From Oscillospiraceae bacterium (lineage in GTDB: Bacteria; Bacillota; Clostridia; Oscillospirales; Oscillospiraceae), in the NCBI GenBank assembly GCA_024404315.1, contig JAKSQD010000004.1, forward strand, positions 1 to 64,000: a stretch of DNA of 64,000 nucleotides, read 5' to 3'. Each line of letters opens with the position of its first letter. Within the stretch, counting starts at the first letter, position 1. Shown in pieces: positions 34,351 through 43,373 of this stretch. Made by a program: the position numbers and the translations under genes. The notes below the pieces were generated by a model that ran no database searches, had not been told where the DNA came from, and saw only the letters and a list, made by a program, of their open reading frames with translations.

Positions 34351-35535
34351 ATGCTGAATGAAAAAATGATCGCATTGGGTACCGCACGCTCCGTCATCCG
34401 TGAGCTGTTTGAGTACGGCAATCAGCGTGCCGCCATCGTGGGCCGTGAACATGTTTTTGACTTCTCTCTGGGCAATCCCAGCGTGCCCGCTCCCGCCAAG
34501 GTCAACGAGACCATTATGGAGCTGTGCCAGAACTCCGACCCCGTTCAGCTCCACGGCTACACCAGCGCTCCCGGTGCGGTAGAGGTACGGCAGACTCTGG
34601 CCGAAAGCATCAACCGCCGTCACGGTACGAACTACTCCGGCGCCAATCTGTTCATGACCTGCGGTGCGGCTGCTTCTCTGACCAGCTGCCTGCACGGTTT
34701 GTGCAACCCCGGCGACGAGGTGGTGGTCATCGCCCCCTATTTCCCCGAATACAAGGTGTTCATTGAGAAAACCGGCGCTGAAATGGTGATGGTTCCAGCT
34801 GACATTGAGGCGTTTCAGATTCAGTTTGACGAGTTGGAAGCTCGTTTGACCCCAAAGACCAAGGCGATTATCATCAATTCCCCCAACAATCCTTCCGGCG
34901 CTGTCTACTCCGAGGCAACCATTCAGACGCTGGCCGACCTGCTGACCGAGAAAAGTCAATCCTTCGGCCATCCCATCTATCTGCTGGCGGACGAGCCTTA
35001 CCGTGAAATCGTCTTTGACGGAACCGTAGTTCCTTATGTTCCCAAGTATTACCCCAACACGTTGGTTTGTTATTCCTACTCTAAGAGCCTGTCCTTGCCC
35101 GGCGAGCGCATCGGCTACATCGTAGTGCCTGACGAATGTGAGGAGCACGAGCTGGTTTTCGCCGCCTGCGCTGGCGCAGCCCGTGCGCTGGGTTACGTCT
35201 GCGCCCCCAGCATGATGCAGCTGGTGGTGGCCGCCTGCGCCGAGGAAACCGCTGACCTCAGTGTTTACGCTGAGAATCGCCGTCTGTTGATGGAGGGCTT
35301 TGAAAAAATGGGGATTGAGTGCGTTGCTCCTGGAGGAACCTTCTATATCTTCCCCCGTTCTCTGGAACCCGATGATGTGGCGTTCTCCGAAAAGGCCAAG
35401 AGCCTTGACCTGTTGGTGGTTCCAGGAAGCGGCTTCGGCTGCCCCGGTCATGTGAGAATTTCTCACTGCGTCCCCACCGAGCGCATCCAAAAGGCGCTGC
35501 CTGTCTTCCAGAAGCTGGTTGATTTGTACAAGTAA
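34351..35535 (+). CDS. PLP-dependent aminotransferase, class I/II
   Basis: A 394-residue fold-type I aminotransferase. NPSVPAPAKV near residue 39, the PYFPEYKVFIEKTG segment, INSPNNPSGAVYSE (substrate-binding region) and LLADEPYREIVFDG precede the PLP lysine Lys245 in SYSKSLSLPGERIGY. FGCPGHVRISHC near the C-terminus supplies the carboxylate-binding arginine. It probably transfers amino groups between an amino acid (aspartate or aromatic type) and 2-oxoglutarate or pyruvate; specificity is not readable. Start ATG 34351 with GGAGGTAAG upstream; a TTG five codons earlier is rejected because it overlaps that ribosome site. Own terminator follows. Confidence 0.9.
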   Translation: MLNEKMIALGTARSVIRELFEYGNQRAAIVGREHVFDFSLGNPSVPAPAKVNETIMELCQNSDPVQLHGYTSAPGAVEVRQTLAESINRRHGTNYSGANLFMTCGAAASLTSCLHGLCNPGDEVVVIAPYFPEYKVFIEKTGAEMVMVPADIEAFQIQFDELEARLTPKTKAIIINSPNNPSGAVYSEATIQTLADLLTEKSQSFGHPIYLLADEPYREIVFDGTVVPYVPKYYPNTLVCYSYSKSLSLPGERIGYIVVPDECEEHELVFAACAGAARALGYVCAPSMMQLVVAACAEETADLSVYAENRRLLMEGFEKMGIECVAPGGTFYIFPRSLEPDDVAFSEKAKSLDLLVVPGSGFGCPGHVRISHCVPTERIQKALPVFQKLVDLYK

Positions 35536-35536
35536 C

Positions 35537-35596
35537 ACAAAAAATGGAGCAAGAACCGTTCGTTTCGGTCAAACGACGTTCTTTGCTCCACTTTTT
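35537..35596. terminator. Bidirectional terminator between convergent genes
   Basis: TGGAGCAAGAAC (35545-35556) pairs with GTTCTTTGCTCCA; A-run on the left and T-run on the right serve both the aminotransferase and the convergent membrane-protein gene. Confidence 0.85.
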
Positions 35597-35606
35597 CCAA
35601 CTACTT

Positions 35607-36863
35607 TTAGACCACTCCTGCAAACAGCAGTCCCACCACCAAACAGGTGTGGACAGCCAGCAAAACGGGGAACCCGACGGGAAACAGAGCGGATGTTCTC
35701 TTTTTCCCAAGCATTCCCAGCGCCACCAATCCGCCCAAAGAGCCGCCCATCACACCCAGTCCAAAGAGCAATCCCTCCCAAAGCTTTTTTCCGGTTCGGG
35801 CGTTCTGTTTTCCGGTCAGGAAAAGGCAAAGATTGACCAGGTTGACCAGAAGCAAATAGACGATGAGGAGCCAATGGAACTGCACGTCAGGATGTAGCCT
35901 TCCATATCCCCATCCAAACGGATCAAAGACGATTTCACACATCACAGCCCACACGATGGTGAGAGAACTGGCAATTGCATACCCATGAATGTCCTTTTTT
36001 CGGATTTTTTGCCGGAAAATAACGAAATAAAGCAGCATACCAAAGGAACCGCCCGCAATGCCCAAAAAGCTCAACACAGAGCGTACAACACGCATTCCCC
36101 AACGGTTGTCCAGCTTGGTAAAGCGGCAAATCAAATCATGGATGCAGAACAAGAGAAAGGTCAGGATATTGACAGCGAGCAGGTAGAGAAAGAAGCCGTC
36201 TTTGGCATCCATTTTCCCTTGCAGCATCGGAATGGTTGGGTTCATGGGGCTTTGATGGAAGAACAAAGCAAAGATGGTTAAGATGGTCGCCAGCACAACG
36301 GAGGCAATGACCGCCAAATTGAGAATGATATCATTTGCCTTTTTGTTGGAAGCGCAAATCCCAAAACAAATCCGAGCGGGAATGGGGAAAAAGAGCTGCA
36401 ATCCCCGTTTGTTTGTGATGTCCAACAGCAAATGGCTCACAAAGCCCACCAGAAAGGGATAGGTCAGCGGCGGATAAACCAGATAGATTCCCCCGCAAAG
36501 CACCCCCAACGCCAAAAACGAGTGCATAAAGGTTCGGTGGCTGGTGAAGACACCATAGAGGCAGCACCCCAAAAACACCGTGAGTCCCATCAAGCTTTCC
36601 TGCTCCACCTGGTGGAAGAGATAGGTTATCATTCCTCGATCCAAATGGTAGTTCAAAAACAGGGAAATGCCCGCAATCACAGCAGAGAAAATCAATCCTG
36701 TGACAGCGCCTTCTACTACCTCGCTGTCTCGACAGTCTAAATCACAAATCCATCCTCCGATGGTGCCTCCTGCGATGGTGCACAGAATCCCCGGCACCGT
36801 AGTGGGGCGCAGAATGGCCAGAGATGATGCAATGCCCATTGCCACATGTGTTTTTCCTAACAT
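35607..36863 (-). CDS. YdjM-like membrane-bound metal-dependent hydrolase fused to DUF1294-like repeats
   Basis: About 418 residues. The N-terminal half resembles the YdjM/DUF457 family: MLGKTHVAMGIASSLAI, then GGWICDLDCRDSE, TSHRTFMHSFLALGVL and HLLLDITNKRGLQLFFP, with conserved His and Asp residues that could bind metal between membrane spans. The C-terminal half holds two segments resembling DUF1294, AGGSFGMLLYFVIFRQKIRKK and GGSLGGLVALGMLGKKRTS, each split by hydrophobic spans. The fusion is unusual. The start is taken as ATG 36863 (AAGGAAC upstream), where the family N-terminus begins; the frame extends 16 codons further. The function is unknown. Confidence 0.75.
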   Translation of the reverse strand: MLGKTHVAMGIASSLAILRPTTVPGILCTIAGGTIGGWICDLDCRDSEVVEGAVTGLIFSAVIAGISLFLNYHLDRGMITYLFHQVEQESLMGLTVFLGCCLYGVFTSHRTFMHSFLALGVLCGGIYLVYPPLTYPFLVGFVSHLLLDITNKRGLQLFFPIPARICFGICASNKKANDIILNLAVIASVVLATILTIFALFFHQSPMNPTIPMLQGKMDAKDGFFLYLLAVNILTFLLFCIHDLICRFTKLDNRWGMRVVRSVLSFLGIAGGSFGMLLYFVIFRQKIRKKDIHGYAIASSLTIVWAVMCEIVFDPFGWGYGRLHPDVQFHWLLIVYLLLVNLVNLCLFLTGKQNARTGKKLWEGLLFGLGVMGGSLGGLVALGMLGKKRTSALFPVGFPVLLAVHTCLVVGLLFAGVV

Positions 36864-36997
36864 TTGATGTTCCTTTCTATCCATCGAAGTCAAAATCAAA
36901 CGGTGGCGCAATCACCGGGTTCTATTCCAAGATAGTAACAGAAAACTCAAATCAAGTCAAACAAAACCATCCGTTTCAATCTCTTTGGAAAGAAAAT

Positions 36998-37026
36998 TTG
37001 ACTTTTTCTTCTTCGTATGCTATAAT
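36998..37026 (+). promoter_or_regulatory. Strong promoter of the nitrogenase-like/hyp/hydF gene set
   Basis: TTGACT (36998-37003), exactly 17 nt, perfect TATAAT (37021-37026) preceded by TGC. Transcription should start near 37033, leaving a leader of about 180 bases. Confidence 0.85.
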
Positions 37027-37032
37027 ACCCCA

Positions 37033-37212
37033 AGAACTGACGGGAAGCCATTGCCACCCGAAAGTGACAAAACAATCCAATATCTGTTACTCTGACAGCA
37101 AGGAATTCCAAGCCGGAATAGTGAACAGCGCCGCAGGTTTGTCTGTGGCTTCTTTTGCTCTGCGCTCCCTTTCTGTCGGGAGTGCATTCTTTTTTTCAGG
37201 AGAACCTTTGCT
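37033..37212 (+). promoter_or_regulatory. Structured 5' leader ending in a terminator (candidate riboswitch/attenuator)
   Basis: Successive hairpins are visible: CGGG/CCCG (37041-37060), CTGT/ACAG (37084-37098), ATTCC/GGAAT (37105-37119), GCCGCAG/CTGTGGC (37130-37149), and a terminator GCGCTCCC/GGGAGTGC (37162-37185) followed by ATTC and T7. The AGGAG ribosome site comes directly after. No upstream ORF with a start codon is present. I do not recognise a known riboswitch consensus (cobalamin, Moco, NiCo, SAM, TPP and FMN were considered). Confidence 0.65.
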
Positions 37213-37962
37213 ATGCTCAAAATCGCAGTTTACGGAAAGGGTGGGATTGGAAAATCCACCGTTACCAGCAATCTGGCCGCTGCTTTCGCCGTCATGGGAA
37301 AACGAGTCATTCAGATCGGATGCGACCCCAAGGCTGATTCCACCATCAACCTGCTGGGGGGACAGCCTCTGCGTCCCGTCATGAACTATCTCAGAGAAGA
37401 GGACGACGATCCCGAAACCCTGGAGGCCATCTCTAAGGTTGGATTCGGCGGCGTGCTGTGCATTGAGACGGGCGGCCCCACCCCCGGTCTGGGCTGCGCC
37501 GGTCGGGGCATCATCGCCACCTTCGCCCTGCTGGAAGATTTGCATCTTTTTGAAAGCTGGAAGCCCGACGTGGTGCTCTATGACGTGCTGGGTGACGTGG
37601 TTTGCGGCGGCTTCGCCGCCCCCATCCGGGAGGGATACGCCGAAAAGGTGCTCATCGTCACCTCTGGCGAAAAAATGGCGCTCTATGCCGCCAACAACAT
37701 CAACAGCGCCGTGAAAAACTTTGAGGATCGGAGCTATGCCAAGGTCTTCGGTGTCGTTCTCAACCATCGCAACGTGGAACGGGAAAAGGAAAAGGTGGAA
37801 GCCTTCGCCGCCGCCAACGGCTTGGACATTGTGGGCGAAATTCCCAGAAGCGATGACATCACCCGATATGAAGATGCCGGTATGACCGTCATTCAGGGCA
37901 ATCCCACCCTGCCCGTCAGCCAAACCTTCTTTGCGCTGGCGGAAAAACTGTTCAATTGTTAA
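37213..37962 (+). CDS. Nitrogenase iron protein (NifH)-like ATPase, copy 1
   Basis: A 249-residue NifH-superfamily protein. The P-loop GKGGIGKST (8-16), [10 protein letters not shown] (35-44), the first cluster cysteine Cys95 in [10 protein letters not shown] and the second, Cys131, in [11 protein letters not shown] are all kept, so a homodimer with a bridging [4Fe-4S] cluster that transfers electrons with ATP hydrolysis is expected. It is shorter than nitrogenase NifH, and the partners are not nitrogenase. It is the first gene after the structured leader; start ATG 37213 with AGGAG. Its natural partners are most likely the component-1-like proteins encoded at 38705-41037. Confidence 0.92.
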   Translation: MLKIAVYGKGGIGKSTVTSNLAAAFAVMGKRVIQIGCDPKADSTINLLGGQPLRPVMNYLREEDDDPETLEAISKVGFGGVLCIETGGPTPGLGCAGRGIIATFALLEDLHLFESWKPDVVLYDVLGDVVCGGFAAPIREGYAEKVLIVTSGEKMALYAANNINSAVKNFEDRSYAKVFGVVLNHRNVEREKEKVEAFAAANGLDIVGEIPRSDDITRYEDAGMTVIQGNPTLPVSQTFFALAEKLFNC

Positions 37963-37975
37963 GGAGCAAACCATC

Positions 37976-38662
37976 ATGCTTGGAACCATCGTCAACACCA
38001 TCACCATCACGCTGGGCGCACTTGTCGGCAGTGTGGTCAAAAAGGGCATCAAACCGCAATATCAGGATGCCATGTACACCGCCATGGGACTGGCCGCCTG
38101 TGCCATCGGTATGAATGGCGTAGCGACTCATATGTCTCAAAGTCAATACCCCGTTTTGTTCATCATCAGTTTGGCTTTGGGCAGTCTTTTGGGTACTATT
38201 CTGGATTTAAACGGACGATTTCAGGGGCTTGTGAACCAACGCTCCAAATCCAATCTGGGTCAGGGGCTTTCCACCGGTATTCTGATGTACTGCATCGGCA
38301 CGCTGTCCATTTTGGGACCCGTTATGGCCGCCGTCAATCAAGACTATACTTATCTGTTCACCAACGCTACCTTAGATTTTGTCACCTCCATGGTGCTGGC
38401 CTCCACCTACGGCGTGGGCATGGTGTTGGCTGCGCCGGTGCTGTTTTGCTGGCAGGGCAGCATCTGGTTTGTAGCAAAATTTCTCTCCGCCACCTTCTTC
38501 TCGGAAATTCTGCTGTGTGAGCTGTCCGTGGTGGGCGGCATTCTGATTTTCAGCTCTGGTCTGGGCATTCTGGGTATCAAGGACTGCAAAACCCTGAATA
38601 TGCTTCCCTCTCTGTTCGTTCCCATCCTCTTTTTCCTTTTGAAGGGCTTCTTTGGTCTGTAA
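37976..38662 (+). CDS. DUF554-family membrane protein
   Basis: About 228 residues with six or so membrane spans. The pattern MLGTIVNTITITLGALVGS, then LGQGLSTGILMYCIGTLSI and the FVTSMVLASTYGVGMVLAA stretch match the DUF554 (YdfK-like) family, whose function is unknown. Start ATG 37976 after AAGGAG, 13 bases after the Fe-protein gene, so it is clearly in the same transcript, between the Fe-protein and its presumed partners. Transport of a metal or small molecule for the system is possible but unsupported. Confidence 0.8.
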   Translation: MLGTIVNTITITLGALVGSVVKKGIKPQYQDAMYTAMGLAACAIGMNGVATHMSQSQYPVLFIISLALGSLLGTILDLNGRFQGLVNQRSKSNLGQGLSTGILMYCIGTLSILGPVMAAVNQDYTYLFTNATLDFVTSMVLASTYGVGMVLAAPVLFCWQGSIWFVAKFLSATFFSEILLCELSVVGGILIFSSGLGILGIKDCKTLNMLPSLFVPILFFLLKGFFGL

Positions 38663-38704
38663 CCCTTCTGTTTCACTGCTCATCCCTTCACAAGGAGGTC
38701 CAAC

Positions 38705-39997
38705 ATGACAAACGCAATTTCCTACCCCGTGCGCCAACTGGCCGAGCTGGGATGGAACCGCCTCCCGGAGGAGCTGCGGAGCAACACCCATCTCATTTAT
38801 AGTTCTCCGGCCACGCTGGCCTTTAATTCTCCCGGAGCGGAGGGCTTCGGCGTAAAACGTGCCGGTCTCGCCATCCCCGGTTCTGTCATGCTCATCCTCT
38901 CCCCTGGCTGCTGTGGGCGAAACACCTCCTCCATCAGCCGTCTGCCCCAGTACGATGGGCGGTTCTTCTATCTGACCATGGACGAGACCGACGTTGTGAC
39001 AGGACGACACCTCAAAAAAATTCCCCAGGCGGTGGAAGAGGTATGTGAAAGCCTCAGTGTAAAACCGAGCGTAGTCATGCTGTGCATCACCTGCGTGGAC
39101 GCTCTGCTGGGAACGGATATGGAGCGGGTCTGCCGCACGGCGGAAAAGAGAGTGGGCTTGCCCGTCCGTCCCTGTTATATGTACGCCCTGACCCGGGAGG
39201 GACGGAAGCCGCCCATGGTTCACGTTCGTCAGTCTCTTTATTCCCTGCTGGAGCCGATGAAAAAAAGGGGCACTTCGGTGAATCTGCTGGGTTTTTTTGC
39301 CCCGCTTCGGGACGATTGCGAGCTTTATGACCTGCTGCGTCAAATCGGTGTCAAAAGCATTCGTGAAATTTCCACCTGTCCGACCTATGAAGAATACCTT
39401 CGCATGGCGGAGGCCAATTTTAACTTGGTGCTGCACCCCGAAAGCCGTCTGGCGGCGGAGGATATTCAGAAGCGCTTACGGATTCCTTCCATTGAGCCGA
39501 CCCGTTTTTATCAGATTGACCGCATCCACCGCCAATATCAGGCGTTGGGGGCTGCCTTGGGTGTAAGCTTTGAGGATAGACAGTACCTGGAAAAGGCACA
39601 AAACGCCGTCGAAGCCTTCCGTTCTCACCATCCGAATCTGACCTTTGCGGTGGGAGAGTGTATGAATGGGGATCCGTTTGAGCTTTCTGTGGCGTTGGTA
39701 CAATACGGCTTCCGGGTCAGTGAGATTTACGGCACTGTCACCGCTGAAAACTTCATCTGGGTGAAAAAGCTCTCTGAAATCAGCCCGGAAACCCGAGTCT
39801 TTGCCAACCTGGAACCCACCATGCTCTATTATGACTGCGCCCAATGCGAAGCAGATGTGACCATTGGACGGGACGCTGGATATTATCATCCCGACTGTCC
39901 CAATCTGGCGTGGAATTCCGATGTGCAGCCCTATGGCTACGCCGGATTGTGGGGCTTGTTCCATGCGCTGGATGTACTGTTGAAAGGAGAAGGCTGA
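38705..39997 (+). CDS. Nitrogenase component 1-like protein (NifD/E-related), copy 1
   Basis: A 430-residue protein of the nitrogenase component-1 superfamily, shorter than NifD. Cysteines sit in LSPGCCGRN (Cys69, Cys70) and LCITCVDALLGTD (Cys127, Cys130); the latter corresponds to the NifD segment ending in IGDD that carries a cluster ligand. The C-terminal part (DCAQCEADVTIGRD, ending in QPYGYAGLWGLFHAL) also resembles NifD/NifE folds. The residues that bind FeMo-cofactor in nitrogenase are not recognisable. It is expected to form a heteromer with the next protein and receive electrons from the Fe-protein. Start ATG 38705 with AAGGAGG. The substrate is unknown. Confidence 0.85.
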   Translation: MTNAISYPVRQLAELGWNRLPEELRSNTHLIYSSPATLAFNSPGAEGFGVKRAGLAIPGSVMLILSPGCCGRNTSSISRLPQYDGRFFYLTMDETDVVTGRHLKKIPQAVEEVCESLSVKPSVVMLCITCVDALLGTDMERVCRTAEKRVGLPVRPCYMYALTREGRKPPMVHVRQSLYSLLEPMKKRGTSVNLLGFFAPLRDDCELYDLLRQIGVKSIREISTCPTYEEYLRMAEANFNLVLHPESRLAAEDIQKRLRIPSIEPTRFYQIDRIHRQYQALGAALGVSFEDRQYLEKAQNAVEAFRSHHPNLTFAVGECMNGDPFELSVALVQYGFRVSEIYGTVTAENFIWVKKLSEISPETRVFANLEPTMLYYDCAQCEADVTIGRDAGYYHPDCPNLAWNSDVQPYGYAGLWGLFHALDVLLKGEG

Positions 39998-41037
39998 TGA
40001 AAGGTTTGCGAAAATATCTGACTCCCTTTGCCCCTGACCAATCCGGGGCGGTTGGCGTTCTCTATGAGCTGGGCGGCATCGTGGTCATCGTAGACGCTGG
40101 CGGATGCGCCGGCAATATTTGCGGATTTGACGAACCACGCTGGCGAACCCAGAAAAGCGCCGTATTCAGCGCCGGTCTGCGAGATATGGATGCCATTCTG
40201 GGGCGGGATGACCGTCTGGTCTCAAAGCTGGCTCACGCCGCCGAAAAGCTGGAGGCTCGTTTTGCCGCCGTGGTAGGAACGCCGGTTCCGGCGGTGATTG
40301 GCACCGATTACCGGGCACTCAAGCGCATGGCAGAGAAAAAAACCGGCTTGCCGGTGCTTGCCATCGACACCAACGGAATGGAATGGTTTGATGTCGGCGA
40401 AGAAAAAGCTTATCTGGCACTTTTTCAGACTTTCGCAAGGGAAAGTCTGCCTGTTCAGCCGGGAAAAATCGGTGTGCTGGGCTGCACCCCTTTGAGCATG
40501 AGCGATTTGAACGCTGGAACCAAGCTGGAAGCCATGCTGACCGCTCAGGGCTGGGACAAGGTTTGCTGTTACGGCATGGGATGTGGGCTGGAAGCCATTC
40601 AAGCCGCTTCCTCCGCCGAAAAAAATCTGGTGGTCAGCCCCTCCGGTTTAAAAGCCGCTGAGTATTTGAAAAAAAAGTTTGGAACGCCTTATGAGGCCGC
40701 AGACCCTCTGGCCGCCGAGCTGCTGGGAACGTTGGATGTGACCGGCAAAACTGTGTTGGTAACGGCCCAGCAGGTGCGTGGAAATGCGCTTCGGGAAGAA
40801 TTGCTCCACCGAGGCGCTAAAGGTGTCACCGTTTCCACCTGGTTTATGAAGAAAAAGGAATGGGAGCAGCCCGGTGATGTGCTTCTCACCGAAGAGGATC
40901 AGTATCAAGAATTGGTGGAACAGGGCGGATTTGACGTGATTCTCGGTGATTCTGCGCTCTTTTCCATGGTAAAGCAATGGAACGGGGAACGTTTGGCTCT
41001 GCCGGACTTCGCCGTTTCGGGAAGGCTGATGGAATGA
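39997..41037 (+). CDS. Nitrogenase component 1-like protein (NifK/N-related), copy 1
   Basis: A 346-residue second component-1-like subunit. VLYELGGIVVIVDAGGCAGN (residues 21-40) and ICGFDEPRW give Cys37 and Cys42 at the position of the first NifK cluster ligands. The region equivalent to the third ligand, VVGTPVPAVIGTDY, has no cysteine, so any cluster at the subunit interface must be ligated differently from a P-cluster. Start ATG 39997 overlaps the previous stop (TGATG). It shares its overall pattern with the protein at 49351-50496 (GGCxxN..., DELRW/DEPRW, IGTD/NGTD). The open frame upstream of this ATG lies inside the D-like gene. Confidence 0.85.
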   Translation: MKGLRKYLTPFAPDQSGAVGVLYELGGIVVIVDAGGCAGNICGFDEPRWRTQKSAVFSAGLRDMDAILGRDDRLVSKLAHAAEKLEARFAAVVGTPVPAVIGTDYRALKRMAEKKTGLPVLAIDTNGMEWFDVGEEKAYLALFQTFARESLPVQPGKIGVLGCTPLSMSDLNAGTKLEAMLTAQGWDKVCCYGMGCGLEAIQAASSAEKNLVVSPSGLKAAEYLKKKFGTPYEAADPLAAELLGTLDVTGKTVLVTAQQVRGNALREELLHRGAKGVTVSTWFMKKKEWEQPGDVLLTEEDQYQELVEQGGFDVILGDSALFSMVKQWNGERLALPDFAVSGRLME

Positions 41038-43352
41038 ACAGGACAACCAAACGAGCACGGGTTTACGGCATCGTGCAGGGCGTTGGGTTCCGTCCCACCG
41101 TCAGCCGTCATGCAATGGAATACGGTGTGACCGGTTCCGTCTGCAACAAAGGGCCTTATGTGGAGATTTTTGCCCAAGGGGAAGAATGTCAGGTGAATGG
41201 GTTTCTCTCCGCCGTGGAGCATCATCCTCCCAAACGAGCCGCTATTTTGAAGGTAGACACCAAAGCCGTCGAGAATCCCACGATTTATCAGGATTTTTCC
41301 ATCGTTGAGAGTGAAAAAACCAAAGGAGAAATTTTTGTTTCCCCGGATATCGCCCTTTGCGACGAATGCCAAAAAGAGCTGTATGACCCCCATGACCGGC
41401 GGTATCTTCATCCCTTCATCAACTGCACTTGCTGCGGCCCACGGCTGACCATTCTGGACGCTTTGCCTTATGACCGGGAACGCACCAGCATGAAGGAATT
41501 CCCCATGTGTCCTGACTGCGCCCAAGAGTATCACAGTCCCGAAAGCCGCCGCTACGATGCCCAGCCCGTTTGCTGCAACGACTGCGGCCCAGAGGTTTAT
41601 CTCATCCATCGGGAAGAACGAGGTCGAGCAGCCATCATTGAGGCACGAAAAACCATCCTTCGGGGCGGAATTGTGGCCGTCAAGGGCATTGGCGGTTTTC
41701 ACCTCTGCTGTGATGCCACCAATCAGGAGGCCGTCACGCTGCTGCGCACCCGCAAGCGCCGCCCACAGAAACCGTTTGCCGTGATGATGCGGAATCTGGA
41801 AGCGGTGGGACGGGAATGTCTGGTGGAGACATACCAGGAAGAAATCCTCACCGGCCACCAGAAACCCATTTTATTGCTCAAGCGCAGGGAAAACGGCCTG
41901 ATTTGTGAAGCAGTTGCCCCAGGTAATCCCAAAATCGGTGTCATGCTGCCCTACGCTCCGGTGCAGTGTCTGCTCTTTGATTACAACGACGGATTGGTCA
42001 TGCCCGACGCACTGGTGATGACCAGCGGCAACGTTTCCGGCGCTCCCATCTGCCGCAGCGATGAAGACGCAAGTACGGAGCTGGGGCATCTCTGTGACGC
42101 TATGCTGAGTCACAATCGAACCATCCGCATCCGTGCGGATGACACAGTGATGGACTCCTTCGAGGGAAAACCTTATATGATCCGCCGTTCCCGTGGGTAT
42201 GCGCCCCTTCCCTTTTTGACCGCTCAGGGATTTGAGGGAACGGTGTTGGCGGTCGGTGGTGAGCTGAAAAACACCTTCTGCATCGGCACGGGTGATTTAT
42301 TCTATCCTTCCCCCTATGTGGGCGACCTGGCCGACCTGCGGACGGTGGAAGCACTGAAGGAAACCATCTCCCGTTTTGAAACACTGTTAGAGGTTCAGCC
42401 GGAAGCCGTGGTCTGTGACCTTCATCCCAAATACAATTCCACCGTGATTGCTCAGGAATTGGGGCTGCCTTTGGTGCAGGTGCAGCACCATTACGCCCAT
42501 ATTCTCTCCTGCATGGCGGAAAACGACTGCTTGGAACCGTGTATTGGTGTCTCCTTCGACGGAACCGGCTACGGCACGGACGGAACCATCTGGGGCGGCG
42601 AGCTATTGGCCTGTGACCTCAGCGGGTTCCAGCGGCTGGGGAGCATCGCTCCGTTTCTCCAAATCGGCGGCGACGCTTCCGCCCGGGAGGGGTGGCGCAT
42701 TGCGGTCTCCATGATTTATGGACTCACCCACGACAAAGCCAAAACGCTGGAATGGACACAAAAGCTGGAGCTGTGCGGCCTTCCCGCTGCCAACCTCCAA
42801 ATGATGATGTATGACCGGCGGCTAAACGCCGTGACCTCCACCAGCGCCGGACGACTGTTTGACGGCGTGAGCGCCCTGTTGGGTATCCGCAAAGCCAGCA
42901 CCTTTGAGGGCGAAGCCTCCACCGCTTTGCAGTTTGCCGCTGAACGATTCGCCCAGACTGCGGAAGCCTCCGGTTTGGTCGGTATGGACGAGTGTCAGCT
43001 CTCGGAACGAATCCTACTGAACACCGACCGACTGGTCAGAGACCTCTTAGAGCAGCGGCTGAATGGAGAAAGCCCCGAAAAGCTGGCGTATCTCTTCCAT
43101 TTGGGACTTTCAAAGATGATTGTCCAAAGCTGTGTGCTGGCTCGGAAACAAACTGGCCGGAATTTGGCGGCTCTCAGCGGAGGCTGTTTTCAGAATCTGC
43201 TGCTGCTGCGTCTGGTGAAGGAAGGATTAGCGGCGGCGGGCTTCCGTGTGCTGACGCACAGCCTGGTACCGCCCAACGACGGAGGCATAGCGCTGGGCCA
43301 AGCGGTGTTTGGAAGCGTACAACGAACAAACAAAACTGGAACAAAGAACTGA
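41034..43352 (+). CDS. hypF: Carbamoyltransferase HypF
   Basis: A 772-residue maturation protein that makes the cyanide ligands of the [NiFe]-hydrogenase iron from carbamoyl phosphate. Order of domains: acylphosphatase-like (about 5-90, GIVQGVGFRPTVSRHA), two zinc-finger sets (CDECQKELYD...CTCCGP and CPDCAQEYH...CCNDCGP, about 108-185), a YrdC-like nucleotide-binding domain (about 200-380, VAVKGIGGFHLCCDA) and a Kae1-like C-terminal domain with HHYAHILSCMAEN and SFDGTGYGTDGTIWGGE. Complete length. ATG 41034 overlaps the previous stop by four bases (ATGA). It is directly coupled to the nitrogenase-like genes, which is not its usual neighbourhood. Confidence 0.95.
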   Translation: MNRTTKRARVYGIVQGVGFRPTVSRHAMEYGVTGSVCNKGPYVEIFAQGEECQVNGFLSAVEHHPPKRAAILKVDTKAVENPTIYQDFSIVESEKTKGEIFVSPDIALCDECQKELYDPHDRRYLHPFINCTCCGPRLTILDALPYDRERTSMKEFPMCPDCAQEYHSPESRRYDAQPVCCNDCGPEVYLIHREERGRAAIIEARKTILRGGIVAVKGIGGFHLCCDATNQEAVTLLRTRKRRPQKPFAVMMRNLEAVGRECLVETYQEEILTGHQKPILLLKRRENGLICEAVAPGNPKIGVMLPYAPVQCLLFDYNDGLVMPDALVMTSGNVSGAPICRSDEDASTELGHLCDAMLSHNRTIRIRADDTVMDSFEGKPYMIRRSRGYAPLPFLTAQGFEGTVLAVGGELKNTFCIGTGDLFYPSPYVGDLADLRTVEALKETISRFETLLEVQPEAVVCDLHPKYNSTVIAQELGLPLVQVQHHYAHILSCMAENDCLEPCIGVSFDGTGYGTDGTIWGGELLACDLSGFQRLGSIAPFLQIGGDASAREGWRIAVSMIYGLTHDKAKTLEWTQKLELCGLPAANLQMMMYDRRLNAVTSTSAGRLFDGVSALLGIRKASTFEGEASTALQFAAERFAQTAEASGLVGMDECQLSERILLNTDRLVRDLLEQRLNGESPEKLAYLFHLGLSKMIVQSCVLARKQTGRNLAALSGGCFQNLLLLRLVKEGLAAAGFRVLTHSLVPPNDGGIALGQAVFGSVQRTNKTGTKN

Positions 43353-43373
43353 CCAATCAAGGGGGATTTGATG

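Noticed and set aside
37033..37212. Cobalamin, Moco or NiCo riboswitch upstream of the nitrogenase-like set
   Set aside because: Fragments such as GGGAAGCC and GACAG look suggestive, but the conserved cores and their order do not match; kept only as an unclassified leader.
37213..41037. A true nitrogenase (nitrogen fixation) locus
   Set aside because: The component-1-like proteins are too short, lack the full P-cluster and FeMo-cofactor residues, and nifB/nifEN are absent.
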